NCBI GenBank assembly: GCA_964453435.1
Contig: CAYVQZ010000004.1
Location: 49,641 to 113,640 of the forward strand
Reading direction: 5' to 3'
Origin: CAYVQZ01 sp964453435
GTDB taxonomy: Bacteria; Abyssobacteria; SURF-5
DNA: 64,000 nt
Positions within the stretch are counted from its first letter, which is position 1; each line of letters opens with the position of its first letter. The position numbers were made by a program, and so were the translations under genes. Of the stretch, positions 17,113 to 26,555 are shown piece by piece. Under the pieces are notes generated by a model. That model was not told where the DNA came from, did no database searches, and saw only the letters and a program-made list of their open reading frames with translations.

Positions 17113-18432
17113 TTATTCCGGCGACACGCCCTCTTTCATCTCTTTGATCAGGTTCTCTGCTTCACTCAATATCGCAGGCTCGTCCTCCGGATGCAAAGGC
17201 GACATCAGGCGCTCGTATCCGCCTTTCTCGGCTTCCTCGGGTGGAAGCAGGTAGCCCCAGTAGCCGTTGGCGTATCCGATGACGAGTCCGACCCCGGGCT
17301 CCGCCGCTCTCCGAAGCCTCTCTTCTCGGGCGGCGAAAAATTCGCCGGGCAAACCACAGACCATCAGGTCGCCGACCCGAATCGCTTGAATCTCCACGCG
17401 CGCCCGTTCCGAAGCGAAGAGGCGCTTCCATCCGCCGGTTCGGCTGAGATAGAGCCTGGCGGCGGCGCCCTCGACCATCGAGCGGGCGAGCGAGGCTGAT
17501 TCCGCGCTGCCGGAGTCGACCGCGTTCCGGAAATCCGCCGACGCCTTGTCAAACTGACTCTGCGATTCCTCGATGTCGGGAACATCCCGAAACGCGAATT
17601 CGCGGGTGACGCTCCGAGCGGATATAGGATTGTCCCGAATCGCCACCGAGTTCCGGCTCGCTTCGGAAACACATCCGGCCAGGCTCCTGCCCATCCGCTC
17701 GAGTTCGCGCCACGTCTGTTCCGTTCGAGTGAACCGCGTGCTTGTGTCGCCGCCGGCCCCGTTGAACATAACGCAGACCGAGTCCTCGAAATTTTCTTCC
17801 ACGTACCCGGCTGCGGCGCCGTGAAGGTCGGCCGAGTATTCGAGATTCGAGGCCGACATCACGGTGGCATGGCAGGCGAACGATGCAATGTGCCCGAGCG
17901 CTTTGCCGGAGCGGTTCTCGACCCGGATGACCGACACCGGAGATTCGGTCGTCTCCGATGGGCGCCGCCGGTTTTGCGCGATGCCACGCGACAGGGCTCT
18001 ACCGACCCGGATCATCGATTCTTCGGTCGATTTGCATGCGCGGTCCGCAGCCTCGACACACTTCTCAAGCAGGGTTTGCTCATGCCTGACAAGCTCGCTG
18101 CTCCGCTCAGTCAACGGCGAGAATATGGCCGGTCCGGAATGCGTATGCGTCGCCGCCACAAGAATATGGCCGGGCGGCGCTCCGAGCGCGTTCGAAATAG
18201 CCTCTCTCACGTCGCATGCCCATTCGCGCGTGACGAAGAGAATATCGAGCGACAGCAGGACCACCGAATTGGCGCCGCGCCGAAAGACTGCAGCCTTTGC
18301 ATGCAGCGGGTCATGAACACCGCGCGCGCGCCCGGTCCGATTGATATATCCCCCCATCGGAAGCAGGGCGGTCGGGGTTATGTCAACCGACGCAAAGCCC
18401 GCCCGCAGTTTCGTATCGCTTTCTGAATTCAT
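17113..18432 (-). CDS. Neutral ceramidase-like hydrolase
   Basis: 439 aa covering the N-terminal catalytic region of the neutral/alkaline ceramidase superfamily. Features: AGFASVDITPTALLPMGGY at the start (family DITP motif), VAATHTHSGP with zinc ligands, FACHATVM, and FNGAGGDTSTRF at the place of the GDVSP nucleophile loop. There is no signal peptide, unlike secreted ceramidases, and the C-terminal beta domain is missing. Short bacterial members of this group are of unknown substrate, probably an N-acyl or amide compound. The neighbours deal with amino sugars, so an N-acylated sugar derivative is a reasonable guess. Confidence 0.75.
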   Translation of the reverse strand: MNSESDTKLRAGFASVDITPTALLPMGGYINRTGRARGVHDPLHAKAAVFRRGANSVVLLSLDILFVTREWACDVREAISNALGAPPGHILVAATHTHSGPAIFSPLTERSSELVRHEQTLLEKCVEAADRACKSTEESMIRVGRALSRGIAQNRRRPSETTESPVSVIRVENRSGKALGHIASFACHATVMSASNLEYSADLHGAAAGYVEENFEDSVCVMFNGAGGDTSTRFTRTEQTWRELERMGRSLAGCVSEASRNSVAIRDNPISARSVTREFAFRDVPDIEESQSQFDKASADFRNAVDSGSAESASLARSMVEGAAARLYLSRTGGWKRLFASERARVEIQAIRVGDLMVCGLPGEFFAAREERLRRAAEPGVGLVIGYANGYWGYLLPPEEAEKGGYERLMSPLHPEDEPAILSEAENLIKEMKEGVSPE

Positions 18433-18502
18433 ACGGAAATGCCGCTGTGTCCCTTGCAGGGAGAAACCCTCCGGCCGTCCATATTGTCAAGTTGCCGCTC
18501 GC

Positions 18503-19411
18503 TTACGCTGCCCGGCGTCTCACAAGCAGCACGACCAGAACAACGATGATGAGGATTCCAATGGCCACGCCCGCAAAGAGCGTTTGAGTCGGCGACAACC
18601 CGATGTACCCTCCGACCATCCCGATTCTGAGGAGCCGGAACGTTCCCTTATATTCGTTCCACTGCGCCAGAAATTCTTCCGATATGGTTGTAGGCGCGGC
18701 CGGCGCCGTGTCTTTTGCGACGTCGGTCATATTGTTCTCGCCAAGCTTCTTCGGACTCATTATCATGCCGCGCGTGCGGACATCGACCTCTCCCTGCACC
18801 ACCGCCACCCGCGTAACCAGTTCGGGCGTGACCTTCACGGTGAAGACCGTTCCGCGCACGCCGGTAACCGCGGTCGGGGTCTCCACGTAAAACTTCGAGC
18901 GCTTCTGCCTGAGGGCGCCCACGTCGTTCCATATCTGCCCGTTGTCCAGATTAACCTTGATGTTGATGCCCGCCTTTCTCGATTTCTGCAGTTTCTCCAG
19001 CTCGACCTCGCTCTGCTGTTCGACGGCCATGATGAGCTGGTTCGCGAATATCGCCACAGCCTTCGAGTCGGGACCGCTTCGGATTTGGTCGCCCTCATCC
19101 AGCGGCATGCCCTTCTCGGCGGGCTTCCATTCGAGCTCTCCTTTCGGCAGAACCTCGACCGCCCCCTCGAACTCCATCACGCGGCCCTCGGCGACATCCA
19201 GCCGCGTCTTGTTGATCGACTTTATGTCCTCCTTGCTGAAGAAGCCCGTGCCCGTCTCCATCTCGATCGCTACGAGGTTTTCCGTCTCCTCGACAATCTC
19301 GCCCTCGATAACTCGTCCGCTCTTGAGCACGATCGTGTCCGCCGGCGAAACCGTCGGAAACATCAAAAGAACCAGCGCCGACAGCAACAAAAGCCCGACC
19401 TTTCTTCGCAT
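18503..19411 (-). CDS. FecR-domain protein with signal peptide and C-terminal anchor
   Basis: 302 aa; ATG behind AGGAGGAG. Residues 1-24 form a signal peptide (LLLLSALVLLMFPTVSPA). A short beta domain with VIEGEIVEETENLVAIEME follows, then a FecR domain: GDQIRSGPDSKAVAIFANQ, NIKVNLDNGQIWNDVG and VETPTAVTGVRGTVFTVKV. A hydrophobic helix (FAGVAIGILIIVVLVVLLV) and RRRAA end the protein, as in a cell-surface anchor. FecR domains occur in anti-sigma sensors and in surface proteins; no sigma factor is adjacent, so the latter is more likely. Confidence 0.8.
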   Translation of the reverse strand: MRRKVGLLLLSALVLLMFPTVSPADTIVLKSGRVIEGEIVEETENLVAIEMETGTGFFSKEDIKSINKTRLDVAEGRVMEFEGAVEVLPKGELEWKPAEKGMPLDEGDQIRSGPDSKAVAIFANQLIMAVEQQSEVELEKLQKSRKAGINIKVNLDNGQIWNDVGALRQKRSKFYVETPTAVTGVRGTVFTVKVTPELVTRVAVVQGEVDVRTRGMIMSPKKLGENNMTDVAKDTAPAAPTTISEEFLAQWNEYKGTFRLLRIGMVGGYIGLSPTQTLFAGVAIGILIIVVLVVLLVRRRAA

Positions 19412-19439
19412 GGTGTCTTTCTCCTCCTACGATACCCCT

Positions 19440-19960
19440 GTTAGTCCGCGTCATTCGTGTTCTAAAAGTTTGGTTGCGGCTCCACAGCGCTGAGCTCTCC
19501 GCGGTTGACAAAAAATCATCTGAAGGGTTGTATCAACCGCAAAGGCGCAAAGAGCGCAAAGACAACCGTTTCTCTTCTTTTGCCGCACAAAACTCCAGAC
19601 TCCTGTCTGGAGATGCAGCGGCTGCCCGAAGGGCACAAGCGTTTTTTGCTTGTAGCCCAAAGATGCCCCCGGCTCCTTTCGGGGGAGTTTCACTTTTTCC
19701 AAGTTTCAATCTTCTAATCCGCGTTCATCCGCATTGCTAACCGTTGATTTTTTGAATGTGTGTCGTGATTTTCACGCCGCGAATTTCATAATGTCAAGGG
19801 CGACAATGCGATACAGAGCGAAAGGGACTGTCCCAGATTTACGGGCGCGAAGTGTCGTAGAATCGGGACTGTCCCTGAAGCGAAAGGTGGTTGCGGCTCC
19901 GCCGCGCTGCGTTCATCCGCGGTTTCCATGTCTCTGCTTTTTTGCCCTTAATCCGTGTTC
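19440..19960. repeat. Spacer repeats of both groups
   Basis: Includes GGTTGAC...ATCAACC (19501-19541) with GCAAAGGCGCAAAGAGCGC, CCGCGTTCATCCGC, GTCGTGATTTTCACGC, one AGATTTACGGG...TAGAATCGGGACTGTCCC module (about 19835-19880, shortest insert CGCGAAGTGTCG) and a further CGTTCATCCGCGGTTTCC. No gene was found in 19412-19971. Confidence 0.7.
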
Positions 19961-19971
19961 TTCCCGATGGT

Positions 19972-20964
19972 TCACGCCGCAGACAGACAGTTCTTTATCT
20001 TTGCCAGCATATCGGCGTCCGGCTTCCAGCCGGCCTCTCTGGCGCCGAGAACGAACGCCCCGATGATGGCGGGAAATTTCGGTGGCGCAACCCTCGCCAT
20101 CGGACACCGCGTCGCGACCGCCTCGGCGAACGGGCGCGTGATCCATTCTCCCGCATCGAAGACCGAGCCGACATATGAGACCGGCGTCCGCGTCTCATCC
20201 ATCCCCAGTTCGCGTATCGCCACAGCCACCGCAAGGGCAAGCTCCTCGCCGGCCGTCTTCAGAATTTCCTGCGACGCCGTGTCGCCCTCCTTCGCCGCGT
20301 TCGCGACCACCCGCGCGAGAGCGGCGATTTCCTCGCGGGACAGGTTCGCGCCATACAGCTTGAAAGCCACCTGGATATAGTCCGAAACATCGAGAGCCTC
20401 GGGCATCCGGTCGACCAGCGCCGTGAACGAAGCTCTGCCGTCGAAGTGGCGCGCGCCGGCGCGCAGACCGCGCACCGCGATATCGTATGCGCTGCCCTCG
20501 TCGCCGAGAATGTGGCCCCACCCGCCGACCTGCCTCTCCGCGCCCGACGGCGACACGCCGTAGACGACCGAACCCGTGCCCGCATTGGCCACTACTCCGT
20601 ATCCTTCCATGATTGCGCCGTGAAACGCGATGACCATGTCGCCGGTGGCGGTCACCATGGCGCCGGGCATGATTTCGCGCGCAAGTTCCTCGATCGGCTC
20701 CTTGCCGAGTCCGCCGGGTCCGATTCCGGCGGTCCCCAGGCTGAGATAGCGCACGGCATCGGACTGCAGCCCTGATGCCTCGAGGGCGCCCCGAATGGCG
20801 TCGCTAAGTGACGTTCGCACGACATCCATCGGCGTGAGTATATGGTTGGAGGGTCCCCCTCGTCCCTCGCCCCGGACCCTGCCCGTCGAATCGATGGCCA
20901 GGCATCGGGTTGCGGTGCCGCCGCCGTCGACGGCGAGAATGATTTCCTGCGGTTTCTCGTTCAC
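19972..20964 (-). CDS. BadF/BadG-family ATPase, probable N-acetylglucosamine kinase
   Basis: 330 aa, ASKHA fold. LAVDGGGTATRCLAID is the phosphate-1 loop, LGTAGIGPGGL and VANAGTGSVVYG the phosphate-2 and hinge region, and WGHILGDEGSAYDIAVRG the sugar-binding GDEGS motif shared with GlcNAc kinases of this family. The YVGSVFDAGEWI segment near the end is adenosine-type. It should make GlcNAc-6-P for the NagA in the same strand group, though about 4.5 kb separates them. The start is GTG. A promoter candidate lies 300 bases upstream. Confidence 0.82.
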   Translation of the reverse strand: MNEKPQEIILAVDGGGTATRCLAIDSTGRVRGEGRGGPSNHILTPMDVVRTSLSDAIRGALEASGLQSDAVRYLSLGTAGIGPGGLGKEPIEELAREIMPGAMVTATGDMVIAFHGAIMEGYGVVANAGTGSVVYGVSPSGAERQVGGWGHILGDEGSAYDIAVRGLRAGARHFDGRASFTALVDRMPEALDVSDYIQVAFKLYGANLSREEIAALARVVANAAKEGDTASQEILKTAGEELALAVAVAIRELGMDETRTPVSYVGSVFDAGEWITRPFAEAVATRCPMARVAPPKFPAIIGAFVLGAREAGWKPDADMLAKIKNCLSAA

Positions 20965-20994
20965 GTCACAACGAATCTCTTCGACAATTCAATG

Positions 20995-21110
20995 GGAATG
21001 GTCAGAAGTCTTTCATCCGCGTTCATCCGCGGCTTCCACATTTCTGTCTTTTGTCTTCAATCGGTGAAAATCCATGTGAACCTGTCCTGAGCCTGTCGAA
21101 GGAGCCGCGG
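20995..21110. repeat. Spacer repeat, close copy at 50931-51040
   Basis: CCGCGTTCATCCGCGGCTTC, then TTCTGTCTTTTGTCTTCAAT, CGGTGAAAATCC and CTGAGCCTGTCGAAGGA. About 95 bases agree almost fully with 50931-51030. The last part is a motif found in many environmental genomes. Confidence 0.7.
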
Positions 21111-21262
21111 TTCCCCAGATTCTGTTGCCTTTGTCCGTGATTCGTAATTCGTGCCATTCGTTGTTATTGCATCGGAGAGGCCGGCATAAACGAAAGTCGG
21201 TGGCGATCTCGCAGGCGGTTATCATGAGAGGAGTCCCGTAAGCCGAAGCAAATTTTTCCCAA

Positions 21263-21291
21263 ATCTAGCACACTTCTTCCGGCCCTGTCAA
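21263..21291 (-). promoter_or_regulatory. Predicted promoter toward the GlcNAc kinase gene
   Basis: Minus strand: TTGACA (21286-21291), 17-base spacer, CTAGAT (21263-21268). The -10 matches four of six bases. The long leader (about 300 bases) contains the repeats at 20995-21110. Confidence 0.4.
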
Positions 21292-21492
21292 TGCGGCTTA
21301 TCCTTTGAACGCCGAGTACACGAATGAACGCAGAGAAATTACGGGTTGACCACGGATTGCGAATTTGCAAACGCGACGGTCATTCATCATAACGAGTGAC
21401 ACGGATGAACTGATGAAGGCAACAGAAATTTTGGTAACGGCAGATGGATGCGGATGAATGCGGATGAAAGACGTTTGACCACGGGGGCGCGC

Positions 21493-21816
21493 ATGGCGCG
21501 GATACTGGTCGGGGAGTTGGACGATGAAGTGGTGGAACGCCTGAAGGCGCGAGCCAGTGAGGAAGGGCGGTCACTCCGGTCCGTGGTAAAACGCATCCTC
21601 GCGCAGGCGGCCTTCGAGCCCAAGGTGGACATGGAACATGCGCGGAAAATCAGCGAGCGGCTTTGTCGCACGTTCAGGGGACGCAAGTTTCCCGACTCCG
21701 AGAAAACCGTTCGGGAAGGAGCCTTTTCGAAACGGCGGGAGATTCGAATTTGCTTTACATTTGTTCGGCGCCGCCGGTATAATCCGGTTTCGAGGAGCCA
21801 CCCAAACTCGCATTGA
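21493..21816 (+). CDS. Orphan FitA-like ribbon-helix-helix antitoxin
   Basis: The N-terminal 40 residues (ARILVGELDDEVVERLKARA, then GRSLRSVVKRILAQAA) are a typical FitA/VapB ribbon-helix-helix DNA-binding and antitoxin head. FPDSEKTVRE around residues 65-74 resembles the toxin-binding tail that normally ends the protein. Here the frame runs on for about 30 basic residues. A promoter sits inside that extension, so the tail is probably read-through into spacer after loss of the original stop. No PIN-domain toxin follows, and a transporter gene starts instead. The start is an ATG with weak ribosome site. Confidence 0.62.
   Translation: MARILVGELDDEVVERLKARASEEGRSLRSVVKRILAQAAFEPKVDMEHARKISERLCRTFRGRKFPDSEKTVREGAFSKRREIRICFTFVRRRRYNPVSRSHPNSH
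21754..21783 (+). promoter_or_regulatory. Predicted sigma-70 promoter for the GPH symporter gene
   Basis: TTTACA (21754-21759), 18-base spacer, TATAAT (21778-21783), 80 bases before the transporter start. It overlaps the 3' end of the antitoxin frame. Confidence 0.6.
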
Positions 21817-21863
21817 GAGAAAACACGGGCGCTTCGCGAATGCCCATCAGGACATAATTTCGG

Positions 21864-23249
21864 ATGACCGGGAATTTATCGCGGCCGCTGGGCCGGACGC
21901 TGTCGTCGCGCGAGATTGTGAGTTACGGACTGCCTCGCTTCGGCTCGGCTGCGATGTTTCTCGCGGTCGTTGTGTATCTTCCCAAGTTCTACACCGACGA
22001 CTTGCTGGTCAGTCCGGCGCTTATCGGGTTGACTTTTCTGATCGCTCGGTTCTGGGATGCCGCCACCGACCCGCTGATGGGATACCTCTCAGACAACACG
22101 AGGTCGCGGTGGGGGCGGCGGCGTCCGTATTTTGTCATCAGCGCCGCGCCTGTGGCTATCGCGTATTTTTTCCTCTGGACACCTCCCTCCGACATCGGCC
22201 AGTGGGCGTCATTTTTTTATGTTACCGCGACGTATTTGCTCACATACACGTTTTGGACAGTGTTTTCGATACCGCACAACTCGCTCGGGGCGGAACTGAC
22301 CATGGATTATCACGAGCGCACGGTGCTCACGGGTGTTCGGGAGGGACTGGGCGTTCTCGGCACCCTGGTCGGCACGCTTGCTCCCCCCGCGTTCGCGGTG
22401 CTGATGGGGAGCAAGCAAACGGGATACTCGGCGCTGGCCGGCGTCACCGGCTTTGTCACTGCCGTATTCATTTTCGTTGCGTTTTTCAATCTTCGGGAGA
22501 ACCCGGATTTTCAAAAGCAGACCCCTATTGCGTTGCGGGAAGGCATGAAGGTCATTTTCAAAAATCGTCCCTTCAGGACTCTGCTGGTGACGTTCGTCAT
22601 TGCGCTCATGGGGAATTCGCTTGTGCCCGTTCTGACTCTTTACATGGCCGACTACGTCGTGAAAATGCCGAAGATTGCCCCGGTCATCATAGTCTCATAT
22701 CTCTTGTGCGCCTCGGTTTCGATTCTGTTCTGGACGCGACTCTCTCGGCGCATCGGTAAGAAGGAGACATGGTCATACGGCCTCATCATGTCGTCGGTCG
22801 TGTTTGCGCTCTCCATGTATTATCACACGGGCACGTGGCTCGTCTGGATCGTCCTCGCCGGTCTCGCCGGCTTCGGCTACGGCTGCACGCTGGCGCTCGC
22901 GTATTCGATGATGGCCGATGTTATTGACCTGGACGAGCTCGAGACGGGAAGGCGGAGAGAAGGGGCCTACTTCGGGGTGTGGTTCTTTATCGAGAAAGGG
23001 GCGGTCGGCCTGACAGCCTTCATAGGGCTCCAGGCGCTTGCGCTGATGGGATATACACCGAACGTAGAGCAACCGCTCCGCATCTTTTGGACCATGAAAT
23101 TCCTGTACAGCATTGTTCCCGCCACCTGCTTTGCTGTCTGCTACTTTCTGCTTCGGCGGTATCCCATCACTCAGGCCGAACACGAGCGCATTCGCGCCGA
23201 GATCGAGTTGAAAAAATCCCTTCCTCCAAACGAGACAGTAGATGCCTGA
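21864..23249 (+). CDS. GPH-family sugar:cation symporter (MFS)
   Basis: 461 aa, 12 hydrophobic helices. SREIVSYGLPRFG at the N-terminus, DAATDPLMGYLSDNTRSRWGRRRPY in the first cytosolic loop and YSMMADVIDLDELETGRRREG before helix 9 are the standard marks of the glycoside-pentoside-hexuronide:cation symporters (MelB group). It should bring a glycoside or uronic acid into the cell with Na+ or H+. The amino-sugar genes upstream are on the other strand, so the link is only positional. A paralog is at 39599-40960. Confidence 0.88.
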   Translation: MTGNLSRPLGRTLSSREIVSYGLPRFGSAAMFLAVVVYLPKFYTDDLLVSPALIGLTFLIARFWDAATDPLMGYLSDNTRSRWGRRRPYFVISAAPVAIAYFFLWTPPSDIGQWASFFYVTATYLLTYTFWTVFSIPHNSLGAELTMDYHERTVLTGVREGLGVLGTLVGTLAPPAFAVLMGSKQTGYSALAGVTGFVTAVFIFVAFFNLRENPDFQKQTPIALREGMKVIFKNRPFRTLLVTFVIALMGNSLVPVLTLYMADYVVKMPKIAPVIIVSYLLCASVSILFWTRLSRRIGKKETWSYGLIMSSVVFALSMYYHTGTWLVWIVLAGLAGFGYGCTLALAYSMMADVIDLDELETGRRREGAYFGVWFFIEKGAVGLTAFIGLQALALMGYTPNVEQPLRIFWTMKFLYSIVPATCFAVCYFLLRRYPITQAEHERIRAEIELKKSLPPNETVDA

Positions 23250-23341
23250 TTTTTCTGTCGCAGGTGTTTTCTTTCTTTTTCCGCTAAGACCGGGGACGAT
23301 TCGGCTCGCTGGCGCCTGCATGCGGCGTTCGCGCGGGCATA

Positions 23342-24586
23342 TCATTCACGGGAGAGGCGCGCCTGTTCTTTTCGCATGAACGAGATGAGGACGGACGACA
23401 GGAGCGAGATACCGACGCATATCATAAAAAAGAGATGATAACTCTTGGATGCGTCGTACAAGCAGCCCCCGAGATAGGGGCCGACCGCGTTGCCGATCAT
23501 AAACAGGATGTTGAGCCATCCGAGGACGGCGCCCAAATGGGCGATGCCGAAGGTTTCGCCGAGCGCGAGCGGCCAGAGAGCGCTTCGCCCGCCTGCTGAC
23601 AGACCAAAAATTACGGCAAAGACGAAGAGCAACTCAAGCGACGGCAACTTGAACAGCAACAGCATCGCTGCGGCGGGTATTCCGTAACAGAGGACCATCA
23701 TGGCACGTAAGGGAAATGTGTCGGCGAGCGTGCCGAAGAGAAGGATTCCGAGGGTATTCATGCCGAGGAAGGTTCCATATGCGTAGGTTGCCTGGCTTTG
23801 AGAAATGCCGGCATCGGTAGTGAAGGCAACCATGTGAACAATCACCGAAGTGACCACGACGCTGATTAAGAAATCGGCGAAGCCCATGAACCAAAAGCTT
23901 CGGGTGCGGGCCGATTCGGCGACATCGAGGCTTCCGGAAAACGGCTGTGCGAGCGCATTCTCGCTCCCGGATGCGTTTTTTGTGGTATTATCCTTCTGCG
24001 GGCGGGCCGGTTCGGATGCGCTTTTCCGCTGCGGAATCCCCATCCGTATGGGAACGAGAAGCGCGAACAAAAAGCACGAAAAAATGAGGTATGCGTTTCT
24101 CCATCCGTAGTTGTTCAGAAAGATATCGGCGAGAACCGGAATCAGCACACCTCCCAAACCCATTCCGAGCAGAGAGATTCCCATCGCTTTTCCGCGATTG
24201 CTGTCAAACCATTGCGAGATAGCTGCCGCAACCGGTATATGGGTGTTGGCCGCATTCGCGATTGATGAAAGGACGAAGAGGAGATACAGATGCCACAGCG
24301 CGTTCATGCGAGCGATGAGGAGCGTCGCGACCGCCTGCAAAAGTGTACCCAGTATCATTACTTTTCGGGCGCCGTACCTGTCGATCCATCCGCCGACCAA
24401 CGGGGAGCAGGCGCCGCCGGCAAGCGCCCAAACCGCCACCGCAAACGACAATTGCGAACGGCTCCATCCCATCTCGCTCTCGATGGAGGTAAGATAAACG
24501 GGGAACACATACCAGCCTACCCCGCACGTTATTGTCAAGCACAGAAGGCTTGTGACAACAATGAGCCAATACTTCTTCTCATCCAT
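23342..24586 (-). CDS. MFS transporter of the OFA/monocarboxylate type
   Basis: 414 aa with 12 hydrophobic helices. The segment WYVFPVYLTSIESEMGWSRS followed by LVGGWIDRYGARKVMILGT is typical of bacterial oxalate:formate/monocarboxylate-like MFS proteins. The middle loop (residues 190-215, rich in K, N and S) is variable. Substrate unknown, perhaps a monocarboxylate. It stands tail to tail with the GPH gene, and separate from dapB by 224 bases in which I see nothing. Confidence 0.8.
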   Translation of the reverse strand: MDEKKYWLIVVTSLLCLTITCGVGWYVFPVYLTSIESEMGWSRSQLSFAVAVWALAGGACSPLVGGWIDRYGARKVMILGTLLQAVATLLIARMNALWHLYLLFVLSSIANAANTHIPVAAAISQWFDSNRGKAMGISLLGMGLGGVLIPVLADIFLNNYGWRNAYLIFSCFLFALLVPIRMGIPQRKSASEPARPQKDNTTKNASGSENALAQPFSGSLDVAESARTRSFWFMGFADFLISVVVTSVIVHMVAFTTDAGISQSQATYAYGTFLGMNTLGILLFGTLADTFPLRAMMVLCYGIPAAAMLLLFKLPSLELLFVFAVIFGLSAGGRSALWPLALGETFGIAHLGAVLGWLNILFMIGNAVGPYLGGCLYDASKSYHLFFMICVGISLLSSVLISFMRKEQARLSRE

Positions 24587-24810
24587 GGGCCGAGAGTTCC
24601 CGGTTGCGTTTCATCATTCCTATGTCGCTGCATGACCTTCGAGGGAGAATAAGCGGGAGATTGGCGGCAGTTGAAGGGCCGGCCCGCTCAAACGGGGGCG
24701 GCCATGAACAGGTTGTTTTTCGAAGGGAGAGCCGCAATTCGGCGCGGGGGTCGGACTTCAATGTGCGCTGTCCCTCGATGAAGGGTTCATTCGTTCACGC
24801 TGGCCTCGTT

Positions 24811-25617
24811 TTATCTGATCTTGAGGACATCTTGCATGGTGTAGAATCCGGCGGACTGACGGACAATGAATTTTGCTGCGAGGAGCGCCCCGCGGGCAAA
24901 GTTGTCGCGGCTGTGGGCGCGGTGGGTCAGTTCGATACGTTCTCCCCGGCCCGCGAATATGACGGTGTGCTCGCCCACGATGTCGCCGCCGCGGATGGCG
25001 TGGATACCGATTTCCTCGTTTGAGCGGGGTCCGAGCATTCCGTGTCTGCCATACAGCGCGTGTTCGCCGAGGGACCGGCCGGTAGCTTTCGCGACGGCTT
25101 CGCCGAGCATGAGCGCGGTGCCGCTGGGAGAATCTTTTTTCTGATTGTGGTGGGCCTCGACGATTTCTATGTCAAAATCCTTGCCCAGGATTTCTGCGAG
25201 TCGTTCGGAGAGGACGAGCAGCGTGTTGACGCCGACGCTCATGTTGGCGGAAAGCAGACACGGCACGTGCTGGCTCAGCCGCTTGATTTCATTGAGCTGG
25301 CCATCGTCGAAGCCGGTGGTTCCGATGACGAGCGGCTTGCGGTCCGCGTGCGCGTCGTGCACGCAGTCAATTGTCGCGACGGGGGTGGCGAATGCGATAA
25401 CGCAGTCGAGGTTGTTGATAACCGAGTGAAGGTTTCCGACGAGCGGCGCATCGAGGCCGGGAATTCCGAACAGCGCTCCGAGTGTTTGACCGAGCGCGGG
25501 ATGGCCCATGTATTCGATGCCGGCAATGATTTCGAAGTCGCTGTCCGTCGCGGCCAGTTCGACAATGCGGCGCCCCATCCTGCCGCTTGCGCCGAAAACG
25601 CCGATTCGTAAGGTCAC
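24811..25617 (-). CDS. dapB: 4-hydroxy-tetrahydrodipicolinate reductase
   Basis: 268 aa. Reduces hydroxy-tetrahydrodipicolinate with NAD(P)H in lysine and diaminopimelate synthesis. GVFGASGRMGRRIVE binds the dinucleotide; EAHHNQKKDSPSGTALML holds the catalytic His and Lys of the family; VIGTTGFDDGQL is also typical. GTG start behind GGGAGGC. It follows dapA by 17 bases. Confidence 0.95.
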   Translation of the reverse strand: MTLRIGVFGASGRMGRRIVELAATDSDFEIIAGIEYMGHPALGQTLGALFGIPGLDAPLVGNLHSVINNLDCVIAFATPVATIDCVHDAHADRKPLVIGTTGFDDGQLNEIKRLSQHVPCLLSANMSVGVNTLLVLSERLAEILGKDFDIEIVEAHHNQKKDSPSGTALMLGEAVAKATGRSLGEHALYGRHGMLGPRSNEEIGIHAIRGGDIVGEHTVIFAGRGERIELTHRAHSRDNFARGALLAAKFIVRQSAGFYTMQDVLKIR

Positions 25618-25634
25618 GCCTCCCGCCTCCCGGT

Positions 25635-26510
25635 CTAGACGACCTCCAAGAGTCCCAGTTCCTCGAGCACTTTCTTCAGCTTGTGCTCGTTTTGCTCCAG
25701 CAGCGGATACAGCGGCGGTCTCAACTCGTTATTGATGAGTCCCATCATGCTGAGCGCGCGTTTCACCGGGATCGGATTTGTTTCGCAGAAGAGCGTTTTG
25801 AAGAGCGGCAACAACTGGTAATGGATTTGCTGGGCTTCTTCCAAATTGCAGTCATTGAAGCTGTCAATCAACGCGGCCACCTCTGATGGCGCAACATTGG
25901 CGGCCACGCTGACGACCCCCTTCGCTCCGACCGCGAGCATCGGGAGCGTAAGCGAATCGTCTCCCGACAAAACGTCGATATCGCACATGCTCAAGATTGC
26001 GCTAACCTGGTCGACGTTGCCGCTTGCTTCTTTGATAGCGACGACATTGTCGATTTTTGACAGTTCCACCACCGTTTCGGGCAGCATGTTGACGCCGGTT
26101 CTCCCGGGGACGTTGTAAAGCATTATGGGGATATCGACGGATTTGGCAATAGTTTGATAGTGCATGATCAGGCCGCGCTGGGTCGGCTTGTTGTAATACG
26201 GTGTGATCATGAGCGCGCCGTCCGCGCCGGCTTTCTTTGCGCCCCGGGTCAGTTTGAGCGCCTCCTGGGTGCTGTTCGAACCTGTTCCGGCCACGACCTT
26301 TATCCTTCCGGCGACCGCGCCCACCACGATTTCGATGATACGAAGCTGTTCCTCATGAGTCAGCGTGGCGGCCTCTCCGGTGCACCCGCATGGACAAATG
26401 GCGCTGGTTCCCCTGTTCAGGTGAAACTCGACCAGCTCCGAAATTTTTGCCTCGTCCACCTCTCCGTTGTCAAAAGGCGTCACGAGTGCGACCATTGAAC
26501 CTGAAAACAT
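25635..26510 (-). CDS. dapA: 4-hydroxy-tetrahydrodipicolinate synthase
   Basis: 291 aa. Condenses pyruvate with aspartate semialdehyde, first step of the DAP branch. Family motifs: GCTGEAATLTHEEQ, the Tyr of YNVPGRTGVNM, the Schiff-base Lys in VVAIKEASGN, and LSGDDSLTLPMLAVGAKGV. It lies between dnaB and dapB in a tight array, giving an unusual extension of the ribosomal-replication operon. ATG start with GGAG upstream. Confidence 0.96.
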   Translation of the reverse strand: MFSGSMVALVTPFDNGEVDEAKISELVEFHLNRGTSAICPCGCTGEAATLTHEEQLRIIEIVVGAVAGRIKVVAGTGSNSTQEALKLTRGAKKAGADGALMITPYYNKPTQRGLIMHYQTIAKSVDIPIMLYNVPGRTGVNMLPETVVELSKIDNVVAIKEASGNVDQVSAILSMCDIDVLSGDDSLTLPMLAVGAKGVVSVAANVAPSEVAALIDSFNDCNLEEAQQIHYQLLPLFKTLFCETNPIPVKRALSMMGLINNELRPPLYPLLEQNEHKLKKVLEELGLLEVV

Positions 26511-26555
26511 AATTTTCTCCTTGCTTGGGTTTACACGCGTCCCGTTTCTGTGCGG

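Noticed and set aside
18503..19411. FecR as anti-sigma regulator of iron uptake
   Set aside because: No sigma factor or TonB receptor is adjacent, and the protein has a signal peptide and C-terminal anchor unlike FecR itself.
21817..21864. VapC/PIN toxin partner for the RHH antitoxin
   Set aside because: Only about 50 bases separate it from the transporter gene, and no PIN motif exists in any frame nearby.
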